From Acidobacteriota bacterium (GTDB lineage Bacteria > Acidobacteriota > Terriglobia > UBA7540), in NCBI GenBank assembly GCA_021817045.1, contig JAKAWG010000018.1:1-64000 (forward strand): a stretch of 64,000 nt of DNA, read 5' to 3'. The notes under the pieces are model-generated. The model was not told the DNA's origin and did no database searches. It saw only the letters and a list, made by a program, of their open reading frames with translations. The position numbers were made by a program, and so were the translations under genes. Below are positions 33,086 to 42,724 of the stretch, piece by piece; the first letter of the stretch is position 1; every line of letters begins with the position of its first letter.

Positions 33086-34201
33086 ATGTCGGACATAGGA
33101 CTAGAACCAAGGGTACGGATGAATTCGGGCCAGGCCGATTCTGACGAGCCCGTTTTCAGGCCCGCGTTTGTGGAGAGCCAGTTTATTTTGATTTCGCTGT
33201 GGCGCTCCATTAAGGAGCGACGTCGCGAGCCCAAAATAACAGTGCCCATGGAGCGCTACCAAGGGGAAGCACCTCTCCCCGTTTCGGACCTGACGCCCCT
33301 TTGGGGCGACTTACGCGATCAGTTCCGAGCGTTGTTCGAAAAGCCAGAGCCGCCCGCTATTCCTATCACGTCCCAGCCGACGGAACTAGGGGATATTTGG
33401 ACTGACTATAAGCAGCACCCCGGGTCGTTTGGGAATTCGCTTATCGTCCATGTGATTCTAGTAGCTGCGCTGTTATTACCTTACATAATTTTAGATTGGG
33501 GTAAGAAGCCGGTACAGCAGGCTCAGGTCATTCCGATTACCCTTTCGCCGTACGTTCTTCACCTTCCGGCCGGCCTGAAAAAAGCAGGCGGTGGCGGTGG
33601 CGGCGGTGACCGCACTCCGACGCCTCCGTCCAAGGGTGCGCCGCCGAAATTTACCTGGACGCAGTTCGCCCCGCCAGTGGCGAAGATCAAGATCCCGAAG
33701 CCCAAACTTCCGGTAACGCCCACCCTGCTCGGTCCTCCAGATCTGAAAACACAAATGGCAGACGCGGTCCTGGGCGACCCAACTGCAGTCCCTGGTCCGC
33801 CGTCGAACGGCCCAGGTGCCGGCGGTGGGATTGGAACCGGGACAGGGACTGGCATTGGGTCAGGGACGGGCGGCGGTCTTGGTCCTGGGAGCGGCGGAGG
33901 GACCGGTGGCGGTGTCTTCAGCGTCGGTGGTGACATTACCCAGCCCATCCCGATCTATGACCCTGATCCGCCGTATTCCGAGGCGGCGCGCAAGGCAAAG
34001 TACCAGGGCACCGTGGTGCTTCAAATCGTTGTGGATACGCAGGGGCTCGTACACGACGTACACGTCGTCAAGCCGCTCGGTCTGGGCCTCGATCAAAAAG
34101 CGATGGAGACCATCAGAACTTGGAAGTTCAAGCCTGCGGAGCGAAACGGAGTGCCTGTGCCGGTCCGTATCATGGTAGAGGTCACTTTCCGGCTGTTCTG
34201 A
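33086..34201 (+). CDS. Energy transducer TonB with glycine-rich linker
   Basis: TM segment, Gly-rich linker (GIGTGTGTGIGSGTGGGLGPGSGGGTGGG), TonB C-terminal PPYSEAARKAKYQGTVVLQIVVDTQGLVHDVHVVKPLGLGLDQKAMETIRTWKFKPA. Confidence 0.95.
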   Translation: MSDIGLEPRVRMNSGQADSDEPVFRPAFVESQFILISLWRSIKERRREPKITVPMERYQGEAPLPVSDLTPLWGDLRDQFRALFEKPEPPAIPITSQPTELGDIWTDYKQHPGSFGNSLIVHVILVAALLLPYIILDWGKKPVQQAQVIPITLSPYVLHLPAGLKKAGGGGGGGDRTPTPPSKGAPPKFTWTQFAPPVAKIKIPKPKLPVTPTLLGPPDLKTQMADAVLGDPTAVPGPPSNGPGAGGGIGTGTGTGIGSGTGGGLGPGSGGGTGGGVFSVGGDITQPIPIYDPDPPYSEAARKAKYQGTVVLQIVVDTQGLVHDVHVVKPLGLGLDQKAMETIRTWKFKPAERNGVPVPVRIMVEVTFRLF

Positions 34202-34579
34202 GACCAACCGAAACATCCTCTTCAAGACAGACTTTTGGGGCACTGCAACCCGCAGGGCTTGCTGCCTTAGGTTTGCTTACGCCTTGTCTGCTACGGCGGC
34301 GGAGGTTCGGGGCGAAACGATTTACAGCATTCATGGCCGATCTTTGTGACCGCTTGCCTCCTGTGCTAAGATGTGTTGCTGGCACGCCGACGGGAACGAC
34401 GTGTTCGGATGATCGCCGGGATTACCGGCGTTTCAAGGTCGAGGGGCGGGGGGATTATTGTACGCACGAGTCGGGTGCCGCAGCCCACTCACGAGTGGCT
34501 CTTTGTGCTCTTGCCTGCCCCTTGTTCTGCAACCCCGAAAAGGCCTGTGGACCCCCTCATTCGCCGTTGATTTAGCGAG

Positions 34580-35479
34580 ATGGAATCATTCATGACGCTC
34601 ATGCCGGAAAACCCTGCGTCGGAACCCGTGGGTATTAGTCTAGCCCACAGCCCCGATTCCGATGATGCCTTCATGTTCTACGGGCTGGCGACGCGCAAGG
34701 TTTCCACTGAAGGTCTCCGCTTCGCTCACACCCTGGAAGACATTCAGACGCTGAATGAAAAAGCGCACCAAACGATCTATGACGTCACCGCGCTGTCTTT
34801 CCATGCGTATGCCCACGTTGCTGATCGCTATATCCTGCTGCCGAGCGGCGCAAGCTTCGGGGACCGTTACGGGCCGATCGTGGTGGCAAGAGGCACGTTG
34901 AGCTCAACGGATCTCAAGAACAGGCGAGTTGCCGTGCCGGGCCTCACGACTACTGCCTGCCTCGCATTGCGACTGTTCGAGCCTGAGGTAGAGACACTGA
35001 TTATTCCGTTTGATAAAATTATGGACGCTGTGGCGGCGGGCGAAGCAGATGCCGGCGTGGTAATCCACGAAGGGCAATTGACTTACGGCGTACAAGGTTT
35101 GAGTAAGGTGATCGACCTTGGGGAATGGTGGCATCAGCAGACTGGCCTGCCGTTGCCGCTCGGAGGCAATGCTGCTCGCCGCTCACTCGGCCCCGACCTC
35201 ATCAGGCGCATTTCTCGGGTTTTCCGGGCAAGTATCCGCTACGGCCTGGAACACCGTGAAGAGGCGCTGGAGTATGCCGCGCAGTTCGCCCGAGGGCTTG
35301 ATGCTTACACGGCGGATAAGTTCGTTTCCATGTACGTCAACGACTGGACGCTGGATTACGGCGAACAAGGCCGGCGCGCTGTCCAAATCCTGCTTGACCG
35401 CGCTTTCGACCGTGGCCTGATTCCCTTGCCCGTCCTGGCAGACTTTGCCGCCGAAGAAGCTGAGATGTCCAGCGTCTGA
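34580..35479 (+). CDS. mqnD: 1,4-dihydroxy-6-naphthoate synthase-like (futalosine menaquinone pathway)
   Basis: LAHSPDSDDAFMFYGLATRKV, DVTALSFHAYAHVADRYILLPSGASFGDRYGPIVVAR, VVIHEGQLTYG, GEWWHQQTGLPLPLGGNAARR. Confidence 0.92.
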   Translation: MESFMTLMPENPASEPVGISLAHSPDSDDAFMFYGLATRKVSTEGLRFAHTLEDIQTLNEKAHQTIYDVTALSFHAYAHVADRYILLPSGASFGDRYGPIVVARGTLSSTDLKNRRVAVPGLTTTACLALRLFEPEVETLIIPFDKIMDAVAAGEADAGVVIHEGQLTYGVQGLSKVIDLGEWWHQQTGLPLPLGGNAARRSLGPDLIRRISRVFRASIRYGLEHREEALEYAAQFARGLDAYTADKFVSMYVNDWTLDYGEQGRRAVQILLDRAFDRGLIPLPVLADFAAEEAEMSSV

Positions 35480-35542
35480 GAAAAGACCCCTTTTGCCCTC
35501 CTGCGACACAGGGCGCAACGTTTATACTCCCTCGCGCACCTC

Positions 35543-36748
35543 ATGAGTACGGCCGCCAAAACGGAATCCACCGCTTTCACTTCTGCGCAGAAGAAGATGT
35601 TGTTTGCCCTCTCCAGCGCCGTCGGCCTGCGCATGCTGGGCCTGTTTCTGGTGCTTCCCGTCTTCACGCTTTACGGCCTGGAGTTTACGCACTCGCGGTT
35701 TCTGGTGGGCGTCGCGTTCGGAGGCTACGGGGTTGCTGTGGCCCTCACCGCGATACCCATGGGCCGCCTTTCGGATCACATTGGCCGCCGCAAGGTGCTG
35801 GTGCTGGGAATGGCGGTGTTTGCAGTTGGGTCGGTGCTCTGCGCGGTTCCGTCGTGGTTTCCAGCGTCGATGCGCATCGAAGAGCTTATTTTCGGGCGCT
35901 TCGTGCAAGGGCTGGGCACGATCACGGCTGCGGCGTTCGCCACCGTGGCGGATCACGTGCCGTTTGAGCGGCGTTCTACGGCCAACGCCATTCTCGGGAT
36001 TCCCATCGGCGCAGCCTTCGCGCTGGGTGTTATTGGAGGTCCGATCCTTGCGGGCTGGCTGCAAGTGGAATCGCTCTTCTGGATTACTGCCGTACTCGCG
36101 TTTGGTTCAGCCGGGCTGCTTGCCTCCACGCTGCCGGACACACCACCTCGCCGGGAGCCGGTTGCTCCCCTTCGAGACGCCCTGCGCAGCAAGGCGCTGT
36201 TAAGACTCGATGTCTGCGGGTTCCTGATGAACGCTTTTATGACGGCCTTCTGGTTCTACTTGCCCCTCATTCTCACGCGCGCGCAGCATTTAAAGATGAG
36301 CCGGTTCTACGAAGCGCTGCTGCCGATGCTTTTGCTGAGCGGCGTATCCATGTTTGCCTTTTCGCGTGGCGCGGACCGAGGTCGCAGCCGAACCTCAGCG
36401 GCAATAGCTTTCCTGATGATGGCGGCGGGCGGATGGCTGCTGTTCCAGCCGCAAACCTTGGGTATGAATGCTCACCGGCTCATCGCCGTGCTCGTGCCTG
36501 GCACCCTTTTCTTCATGGGATTCACAGGCCTCGAACCCATCCTGCCGAGTCTGGTCAGCAAGCGCGCTCATGAAACTGCGTACGGCACGGCCATCGGATC
36601 ATTTCAAACGCTTCAATATCTCGGCAGCTTCACGGGCGGTGCGGTGGCTGGCGCGCTCTCTCGCTTCCCCACGGTCGCGCCGATGACCTTCCTGATTGTC
36701 GCTGCGCTGCTGGGATCCTTGCTCATTGTCGTCTCTCCGCGAGATTAG
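35543..36748 (+). CDS. MFS transporter
   Basis: Twelve-TM pattern, PMGRLSDHIGRRKVL motif, FGRFVQGLGTITAAAFATVADH. Confidence 0.93.
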   Translation: MSTAAKTESTAFTSAQKKMLFALSSAVGLRMLGLFLVLPVFTLYGLEFTHSRFLVGVAFGGYGVAVALTAIPMGRLSDHIGRRKVLVLGMAVFAVGSVLCAVPSWFPASMRIEELIFGRFVQGLGTITAAAFATVADHVPFERRSTANAILGIPIGAAFALGVIGGPILAGWLQVESLFWITAVLAFGSAGLLASTLPDTPPRREPVAPLRDALRSKALLRLDVCGFLMNAFMTAFWFYLPLILTRAQHLKMSRFYEALLPMLLLSGVSMFAFSRGADRGRSRTSAAIAFLMMAAGGWLLFQPQTLGMNAHRLIAVLVPGTLFFMGFTGLEPILPSLVSKRAHETAYGTAIGSFQTLQYLGSFTGGAVAGALSRFPTVAPMTFLIVAALLGSLLIVVSPRD

Positions 36749-36820
36749 CCTTTTTAAGACGCCGTGGCCTTTGGTTGCAATAAGAAGCAGAGTTCTAACC
36801 CCGATGAGGTGCATCGAGGC

Positions 36821-36870
36821 TCAGAATGACGTCACTCTGAGCGCAACGAGGAATCTGCATTTCTTCGCCC
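36821..36870. repeat. Half copy of GTCATTC/CTGAGCG dispersed repeat
   Basis: TCAGAATGACGTCACTCTGAGCGCAACGAGGAATCTGCATTTCTTCGC resembles the 319 and 62298 copies. Confidence 0.5.
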
Positions 36871-36919
36871 GCTGGGAAGAAGCTTGCAGTGAGCTGTACG
36901 GATGACTTTCCTGCGCCTT

Positions 36920-39016
36920 TCAGTGATAAGGCAGCGTTCGCAACAGGTCCTGCTCGGAGGCGTTCGGTCGAAGGAGTTGCGAGGGAGGCGAATGCGAAAA
37001 GATAGCTTGCGCGGCGCCTGCCGGAATTCCTTGCGGCGCGAGGTGAAGCTGGCTGGCCCTGATCCGCTTCAGGAAGGGCGCATCGGGGCGGTTGAGAGGA
37101 TTGAGGTAGGTTAGGTCTCGCCAGGGCAGCAGAGAATCAGCGATGCGGGTTTCGAGCGATTGCTCCAGTTCGCCGAGGGCCTTCCCAGCGCCTGCGTTGT
37201 TGGCAAGGTTGTCGCGCTCGGCGGGATCGCTGATTTCGTTATAGAGTTCCACTTTTCCATCGCCGTCTTCGATCAGATGCCATTTGGGAGTCATCAGGCT
37301 TAGCAGGCCCCTAAGCGGCCGGTGAGGCAAAAAGACGTCGAGCTCCGACACGGTCTCGGGTGGTTTGTTCTCCTTCCGGGTGGCTCCGCTCTCCCACAAG
37401 CGGCGAAGACTCAGAAGGCGAACCGGACCTTTAAGCTTCAGCGCAAGGTCCACAACCGTCGAAAAGAGGCCGCGAATTCCTACCTGGCGTGTCACGACCT
37501 TGCCCACCGGAACGCCCGGACCGGCCACAATCAATGGCACGCGCAACACTTCATTGTAAAGATTCCAGCCGTGATCGTAGGTGCCGTGCTCGCCAAAGCC
37601 TTCGCCGTGGTCTGCAGTGACGATGAAATAGGTTCGGCTGCCGCCCGGCTGGCGGCTGAGAAAGCGAATCAGGCGACCCGACTGCGCGTCGAGGTATGCG
37701 AGGCTGTTATCGTAGCCGTCGATCAGTTCGCTCCGCTGCTTTGGTGTGTAGGGGCTAGGCGGGCGACCGTCGTTCAGACTTGCCGTCACCTTGGCGAGCA
37801 CAGCCCGGGACATTCGGCCGAAGCGCCGGTCGTAAGGAGGAGGAGGAAGATAAGGCCGGTGCGCGTCCATGTAATTGATAAACAGAAAGAAAGGCTGGGT
37901 TGGGTCGCGATGTCTGTACCATCGCAGAATTTCTTCATTCAAGTCGCTAGCCGTCAAGTGGTCAAACTGGTTGTAGCGAACTGCGCGGTCGTATAGATAC
38001 TGCAGCGCCGATTGTCCGACGAAAGTAACCGCCAGGTTGTGGCGAATCGCGTAACTTTCGTCAAAATAAACGTCAAAGCCTTCGCTCAACCGCCATCCGC
38101 CGAGGCCATAGAAAGGATTGGCGTTGAAGCCCGCCGTTTCATAACCCTTTGAGCGCAGAATTTTCGCCAGCGTCCATGGCCCGGCGGCCATTGCCGAGCC
38201 CCAGTCAGCGCCGTGCTGGTGGGGAAGCAGACCGGTAAAGATCGAGGCGAGGGAAGGCAGAGTCCAGGACGTGGGCGCAATCGCGTTCGCGAAGCGGACT
38301 CCGCGCGTCGCCAGGCGGTCGAAGTTTGGAGTGGTTGGGCGCGAGTAGCCGTAGCACGAGAAGTGATCCGCGCGGACGGTGTCGAGGATCATCAGCACGA
38401 CATTGGGATTGTCGGGTGGCGGCTCGGCCACTTCCGGCGCGGGCGGGTAATGGGGCGGTTCGTCCGCGGCGTAGAACGCGATCCCGGCAGAAAGCACGGC
38501 GACCGTGACGCCGCACGCCACGCACCAACTGCCGATGGGCAGACGCGCATCGGCGTTGAGGAAGCCGCGCCCGCGCCGTTCAGAGAGCGCAAGTCCGATA
38601 AAGCAGGTCAAACCCGCGAGAACGAAAGTGGCAACCGGCGCAGCGAGTCCGGGTCGAAGAACCCTGAACCAACCGAGCATCCCCACAATATAGCCGGCAA
38701 TAATCCCGAGCCCTATGGCGGCAAATGCGGCGGAAACCAGCGGCCGCCGGTGGCCGAAGAGCGAGCTTGCAAGGCCAAGGATCAAGCCGAGAATCGCCCC
38801 GGTGAAAAGGTCGACGAGCGGCGCCACGAACGCGATGACGTAATGAACGTCAGGGTGAGTGAGACCGGAGGCGCGCGGGATGAAACCGAGCAGAGCCGCT
38901 TCCACAAGGCCTGCCAAAAATCCCGCCGCAGCTCCGGCCAGCGCAAAACGCAACCCAACCGTCCCGCCTGTGGCGGCGGAAAGTTCGCCACTCGAGGCCG
39001 AGCTTGAACGCCACAT
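36920..39016 (-). CDS. Membrane-anchored sulfatase family protein
   Basis: N-terminal TM segments; NVVLMILDTVRADHFSCYGYSRPTTPNFDRLATRG; FFLFINYMDAHRPYLPP; VTADHGEGFGEHGTYDHGWNLYNE. Confidence 0.94.
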   Translation of the reverse strand: MWRSSSASSGELSAATGGTVGLRFALAGAAAGFLAGLVEAALLGFIPRASGLTHPDVHYVIAFVAPLVDLFTGAILGLILGLASSLFGHRRPLVSAAFAAIGLGIIAGYIVGMLGWFRVLRPGLAAPVATFVLAGLTCFIGLALSERRGRGFLNADARLPIGSWCVACGVTVAVLSAGIAFYAADEPPHYPPAPEVAEPPPDNPNVVLMILDTVRADHFSCYGYSRPTTPNFDRLATRGVRFANAIAPTSWTLPSLASIFTGLLPHQHGADWGSAMAAGPWTLAKILRSKGYETAGFNANPFYGLGGWRLSEGFDVYFDESYAIRHNLAVTFVGQSALQYLYDRAVRYNQFDHLTASDLNEEILRWYRHRDPTQPFFLFINYMDAHRPYLPPPPYDRRFGRMSRAVLAKVTASLNDGRPPSPYTPKQRSELIDGYDNSLAYLDAQSGRLIRFLSRQPGGSRTYFIVTADHGEGFGEHGTYDHGWNLYNEVLRVPLIVAGPGVPVGKVVTRQVGIRGLFSTVVDLALKLKGPVRLLSLRRLWESGATRKENKPPETVSELDVFLPHRPLRGLLSLMTPKWHLIEDGDGKVELYNEISDPAERDNLANNAGAGKALGELEQSLETRIADSLLPWRDLTYLNPLNRPDAPFLKRIRASQLHLAPQGIPAGAAQAIFSHSPPSQLLRPNASEQDLLRTLPYH

Positions 39017-39484
39017 GAGTTCGATTATAGGCGCACTCCAGCATTCACGGCCGGAGGCGAGGCCCTGTTCATGATACGCCCGCGAGTGGAGGGTTTATCA
39101 GCAGAAAGATTATGTTGTAGCCGTTGATCTGCCTTAGACTGATCGGCGATCCGGGGCAGGGCGGCCTCAGATTCACTTGAGCCGCACTTCAACAACTGCC
39201 GGGCTAGAGAGGTTGCTTGCTTGTCCATTCTAATAAGCGAGCAGGCGCACGCAGATGCAATAACGCCCTGCCTGCCTTCCCGGCAGGCATCCTTTCCTTT
39301 TCGCGTTCTATCGAAATAAATTGTAGCGCATGCCGGCTGGCCGATTGGCGGCGCAAAGGGGAGCGAGACACCCGTCCGATAAGGAAGCCCAATGCGACAC
39401 GCGTTCGCTTTTCGAATTCGCAGGCTTCGTTGGGACGGAGTAAACCCCGTCGGCGCGCGCAGAAGCTCATGAAAGGAATCATCG

Positions 39485-40054
39485 ATGAAAATACTGGTTT
39501 GCGCGATGATGGTAGCGCTTGCTCCTGCCGCGTTCGCCCAGAAAGTTAGCGTTGAATATTCACATCATATAGACTTCTCGAAGTTCAAGACCTATCGATG
39601 GGGCAAAAACAAGGGCGAACTAACCCACAAATTTGAAGACGCCCACGTCAGACATAAGATAGATCGCATTCTGGAAGCGAAAGGCCTGAGCAAAGTCGAC
39701 TCCAACAAGGCCGACCTCATCGTCACTTACCAAGCCACGGATACGAAACAGGAAGAGCAAGTTGACAATTATGCGGGCGATCCTGGCCTGGGCTACGGCC
39801 CTGGAATGGGCATGGGCTGGGGCTGGGGGTCTGGTTGGGGCTGGGGTTGGGGTGACGGCGGCGATTATGGCGCCACCGCCATGGCCACGATCCGGCGCGG
39901 GGACCTTTTGGTGGATATGCTCGATCCTGCGACCAAAAGCATCGTATTTCGTGGCTACGCCAGGGGCGCATTTCATTCCAATCCGATTAAAGACGATAAA
40001 CTCATGAGCAAAGCGCTCGGTAAGATGTTTAAGAATTTCCCGCCGAAGGAATAA
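39485..40054 (+). CDS. DUF4136 domain-containing protein with Gly/Trp-rich tract
   Basis: Signal peptide, VEYSHHIDFSKFKTYRWGK, KADLIVTYQ, LLVDMLDPATKSIVFRGYARG. Confidence 0.88.
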   Translation: MKILVCAMMVALAPAAFAQKVSVEYSHHIDFSKFKTYRWGKNKGELTHKFEDAHVRHKIDRILEAKGLSKVDSNKADLIVTYQATDTKQEEQVDNYAGDPGLGYGPGMGMGWGWGSGWGWGWGDGGDYGATAMATIRRGDLLVDMLDPATKSIVFRGYARGAFHSNPIKDDKLMSKALGKMFKNFPPKE

Positions 40055-40231
40055 GATGAATTAGGCGAGAATTCAGCCCAGAGGTCAGTTGTGCTTGTCG
40101 CCTGAAGAGGTACGTCTGCAGCGACCATTCCTGTGATTCGGGGTGACGGAGAAGGCCTCGCGCGCACGACGCTTTACTTTGCTGCGCCCTAAAAACAAAA
40201 TGACAGTCACTGGCAAAGAGGTGAAGGTATA

Positions 40232-41227
40232 CTGACTAACCGACTATCCCGGCGTGAATTTCTGGAAAAATCGGCCCTCCTCGGAGCTGCGACCGCCATT
40301 GTGAACGAGGCCGCCGCAGCCCGAGAGACCCTACCCACGCGAATTCTAGGCAAGACCGGTGTCCGCGTTTCCATTCTGGCGCTCGGCTGCGGGAGCCGCT
40401 TGCTCTCTTACGGGAACGAGGAGGCCGCTGTCGCTGCCATTAACCTCGCTCTCGATTCAGGAATCAGCTACCTTGACACCGCGTACGGCTACGGGCGCGG
40501 CCTCAGCGAAACGTGGATTGGCCAAGTTGCAAAGACGCGGCGCAGAGAGTTTTTCCTCGCCACGAAGATCGAGCCGCGCGACGGAGATACGGCGCGGCGC
40601 ATCCTCGAAGGTAGCCTGAAGCGGCTGCAGACAAGCCAGATCGACCTGATCCATGTGCATGCCTTGATGGGCCCGGACGACCTCAAGCGCATCGAAGCCA
40701 AAAACGGCGTGCTCAACGCGCTTTATAAGCTACGCGAGCAGAAGGTGACGCGCTTCATCGGCATAACCTGCCACTACAACCCTGTAGTCCTTAAGACCGC
40801 CCTCGAACGGCACGATTTTGATTGCACGCAGATGGCGCTCAACGCCGCCATGCAGGGGATGACCTCCGGGCATCACGGAATGGTGCTGAATCCCACGATG
40901 CACTCGAGCTTCCAGCTCACCGCGCTGCCCGTTGCGCGCAGGAAGAATTTGGGCATCCTGGCGATGAAAGTAACGGGCCAGGAGGGGCTGATCAGGCCCG
41001 GCCCCAAGAAGAGCGATGCCTTAACATTGTTGCGTTACACCTTGAGCTTGCCCGTCGCGGCCGCCGTCGTCGGCATGCCTAAGCTTGAAATGATCCGACA
41101 AAACACGGCCTGGGCTCGGACTTTTAAGCCCATGCCGGAGAAAGAGATGCACGAGTTTTCCCGCCGCATCGCTGCAGCCAATAAACTGGCCCTCGACCTC
41201 AAGTTTAGCGCCCACACGGACGCCTAA
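40232..41227 (+). CDS. Aldo/keto reductase with Tat-type signal; probable CTG start
   Basis: Upstream in-frame NRLSRREFLEKSALLGAATAIV precedes the ORF-track GTG (40301); no ATG/GTG/TTG between stop 40190-40192 and 40301; GAGGTGA at 40218-40224 precedes CTG 40232. AKR core YLDTAYGYGRGLSETWIG. Confidence 0.85.
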   Translation: MTNRLSRREFLEKSALLGAATAIVNEAAAARETLPTRILGKTGVRVSILALGCGSRLLSYGNEEAAVAAINLALDSGISYLDTAYGYGRGLSETWIGQVAKTRRREFFLATKIEPRDGDTARRILEGSLKRLQTSQIDLIHVHALMGPDDLKRIEAKNGVLNALYKLREQKVTRFIGITCHYNPVVLKTALERHDFDCTQMALNAAMQGMTSGHHGMVLNPTMHSSFQLTALPVARRKNLGILAMKVTGQEGLIRPGPKKSDALTLLRYTLSLPVAAAVVGMPKLEMIRQNTAWARTFKPMPEKEMHEFSRRIAAANKLALDLKFSAHTDA

Positions 41228-41233
41228 TCCGGT

Positions 41234-42568
41234 ATGTCCTTACGGAGCTCTCACGAACGTCTCGTCTACCACATCGCCCGATCCCTCGGGGTGAATGCAA
41301 GGCTCGTTCGCTACACGAACACATTACTATTCATCCTGATCGGCTTCGTAGTAGGCTTGGTCCTCCACCACCTCTGCCTGCGTGCCTCTAAGCGCACACG
41401 CAAGGCTTGGGTGGATTTCCTGTTTTCCGTATTGGCTCCCGTTCCTATCCCTTTGTTCCTCATCGCCGCCATCTATCTGGATTTGTATCTGCTGGCGGTC
41501 ACGACGCGTTTCGAGCACTTCTGGTTGAGAGTGGCGGCTGCGCTCGTGATTGTGCTGATGTGCCTGCTTCCCGGTCGGGCTATCGCGCTTTTTTTGAGGC
41601 GGCTCGGAACGCGCAGACCAGACTTCAAGGACACGGGTCGGCTTCTGGGAACGATCACGGAAGCGACTGTGGCACTGATCGCGATACACACGGTGATGCG
41701 CGCGCTTCGCCTTGGAATAGATTTCGAACAGTGGGAGTCCCGCATAGCCTGGGTGGTAGTGGTGGCGATTGGCTGTTACGGCCTGGCTAAGCTTGTGCTT
41801 CAGTGGCTCGCGCGGCGGACCAAAGGGGACCCAAGCTTTGCCCGGATCGCAGAGCCCGCTTCCCTTCTGACGCGCGCAGTGTTCTCCGCGCTCGGTGTGA
41901 TCATCGTTCTCGACAACTTCGGCGTGCACCTGACAGCTATCTGGACCACATTAGGCGTGGGCAGCGTGGCGGTGGGCTTGGCGCTGCAGGAGACACTCGC
42001 AAACTTTTTCGCGGGCGTTTACATTCTGGCGGATCGGCCCATTACACCCGGCGATTTCATCCAATTGGATAGTGGACAGGAAGGTTACGTGGTACGGGTG
42101 GGATGGCGCTCCACGCTGATCCAGACCCTTATGAGCAACACGGTGGTGGTTCCTAACTCAACGCTCGCTAAGGCGGTAATTACCAATTACTCGAAGCCGG
42201 AAGAGAGCCTTTACGTCAGCCTGGAAATCGGCGCGGCATACGGAAGCGACCCAAGACGCGTTCGGAAAGCGCTGGAAGAAGTGGTAAGAGAGGCGCAACG
42301 CGACGGGCTGGAAGGGCTCGACCTCGCAAGTAAACCCATCGTCCGGTTCGTACCTGGATTCGGAGATTCCTCGCTAAACTTCACGTTGCTCGTGCGCGTA
42401 GATGAGTTCCCGAAACAGTTTGAAGTGCAAACGGAGTTGCGCACGCGCATTGTTGAACGTTTTGAGAAGGAAGGACTGGAATTTCCGTTTCCGACGCGCA
42501 CGCTTGTCCTTGACAAGTCAACGCCGGAGGTACTGGGGCTAGATGGCGGACGGTTTTCCGGGCGCTGA
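41234..42568 (+). CDS. MscS-family mechanosensitive ion channel
   Basis: LGVGSVAVGLALQETLANFFAGVYILADRPITPGDFIQLDSGQEGYVVRVGWRSTLIQT, VVPNSTLAKAVITNYS. Confidence 0.94.
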   Translation: MSLRSSHERLVYHIARSLGVNARLVRYTNTLLFILIGFVVGLVLHHLCLRASKRTRKAWVDFLFSVLAPVPIPLFLIAAIYLDLYLLAVTTRFEHFWLRVAAALVIVLMCLLPGRAIALFLRRLGTRRPDFKDTGRLLGTITEATVALIAIHTVMRALRLGIDFEQWESRIAWVVVVAIGCYGLAKLVLQWLARRTKGDPSFARIAEPASLLTRAVFSALGVIIVLDNFGVHLTAIWTTLGVGSVAVGLALQETLANFFAGVYILADRPITPGDFIQLDSGQEGYVVRVGWRSTLIQTLMSNTVVVPNSTLAKAVITNYSKPEESLYVSLEIGAAYGSDPRRVRKALEEVVREAQRDGLEGLDLASKPIVRFVPGFGDSSLNFTLLVRVDEFPKQFEVQTELRTRIVERFEKEGLEFPFPTRTLVLDKSTPEVLGLDGGRFSGR

Positions 42569-42654
42569 GCCGCTGTAAGCGACGAGTTCAAGGAGTCTGT
42601 GTGAAGATCGTCTCTGAAGCGGTGGTGTCCTCACCGCCGCCCTTTATGGTTGAG

Positions 42655-42707
42655 TACCTTTGGAATTGGATTCTGCCACAAAACGACGGAATCCAATTTC
42701 AAAGGTA
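42655..42707. terminator. Long inverted repeat between convergent genes (possible bidirectional terminator)
   Basis: TACCTTTGGAATTGGATTC / GAATCCAATTTCAAAGGTA, 19-bp arms with one mismatch and 15-nt loop; no poly-T tract. Confidence 0.5.
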
Positions 42708-42724
42708 GTGGTTTGCCGTGGCTC

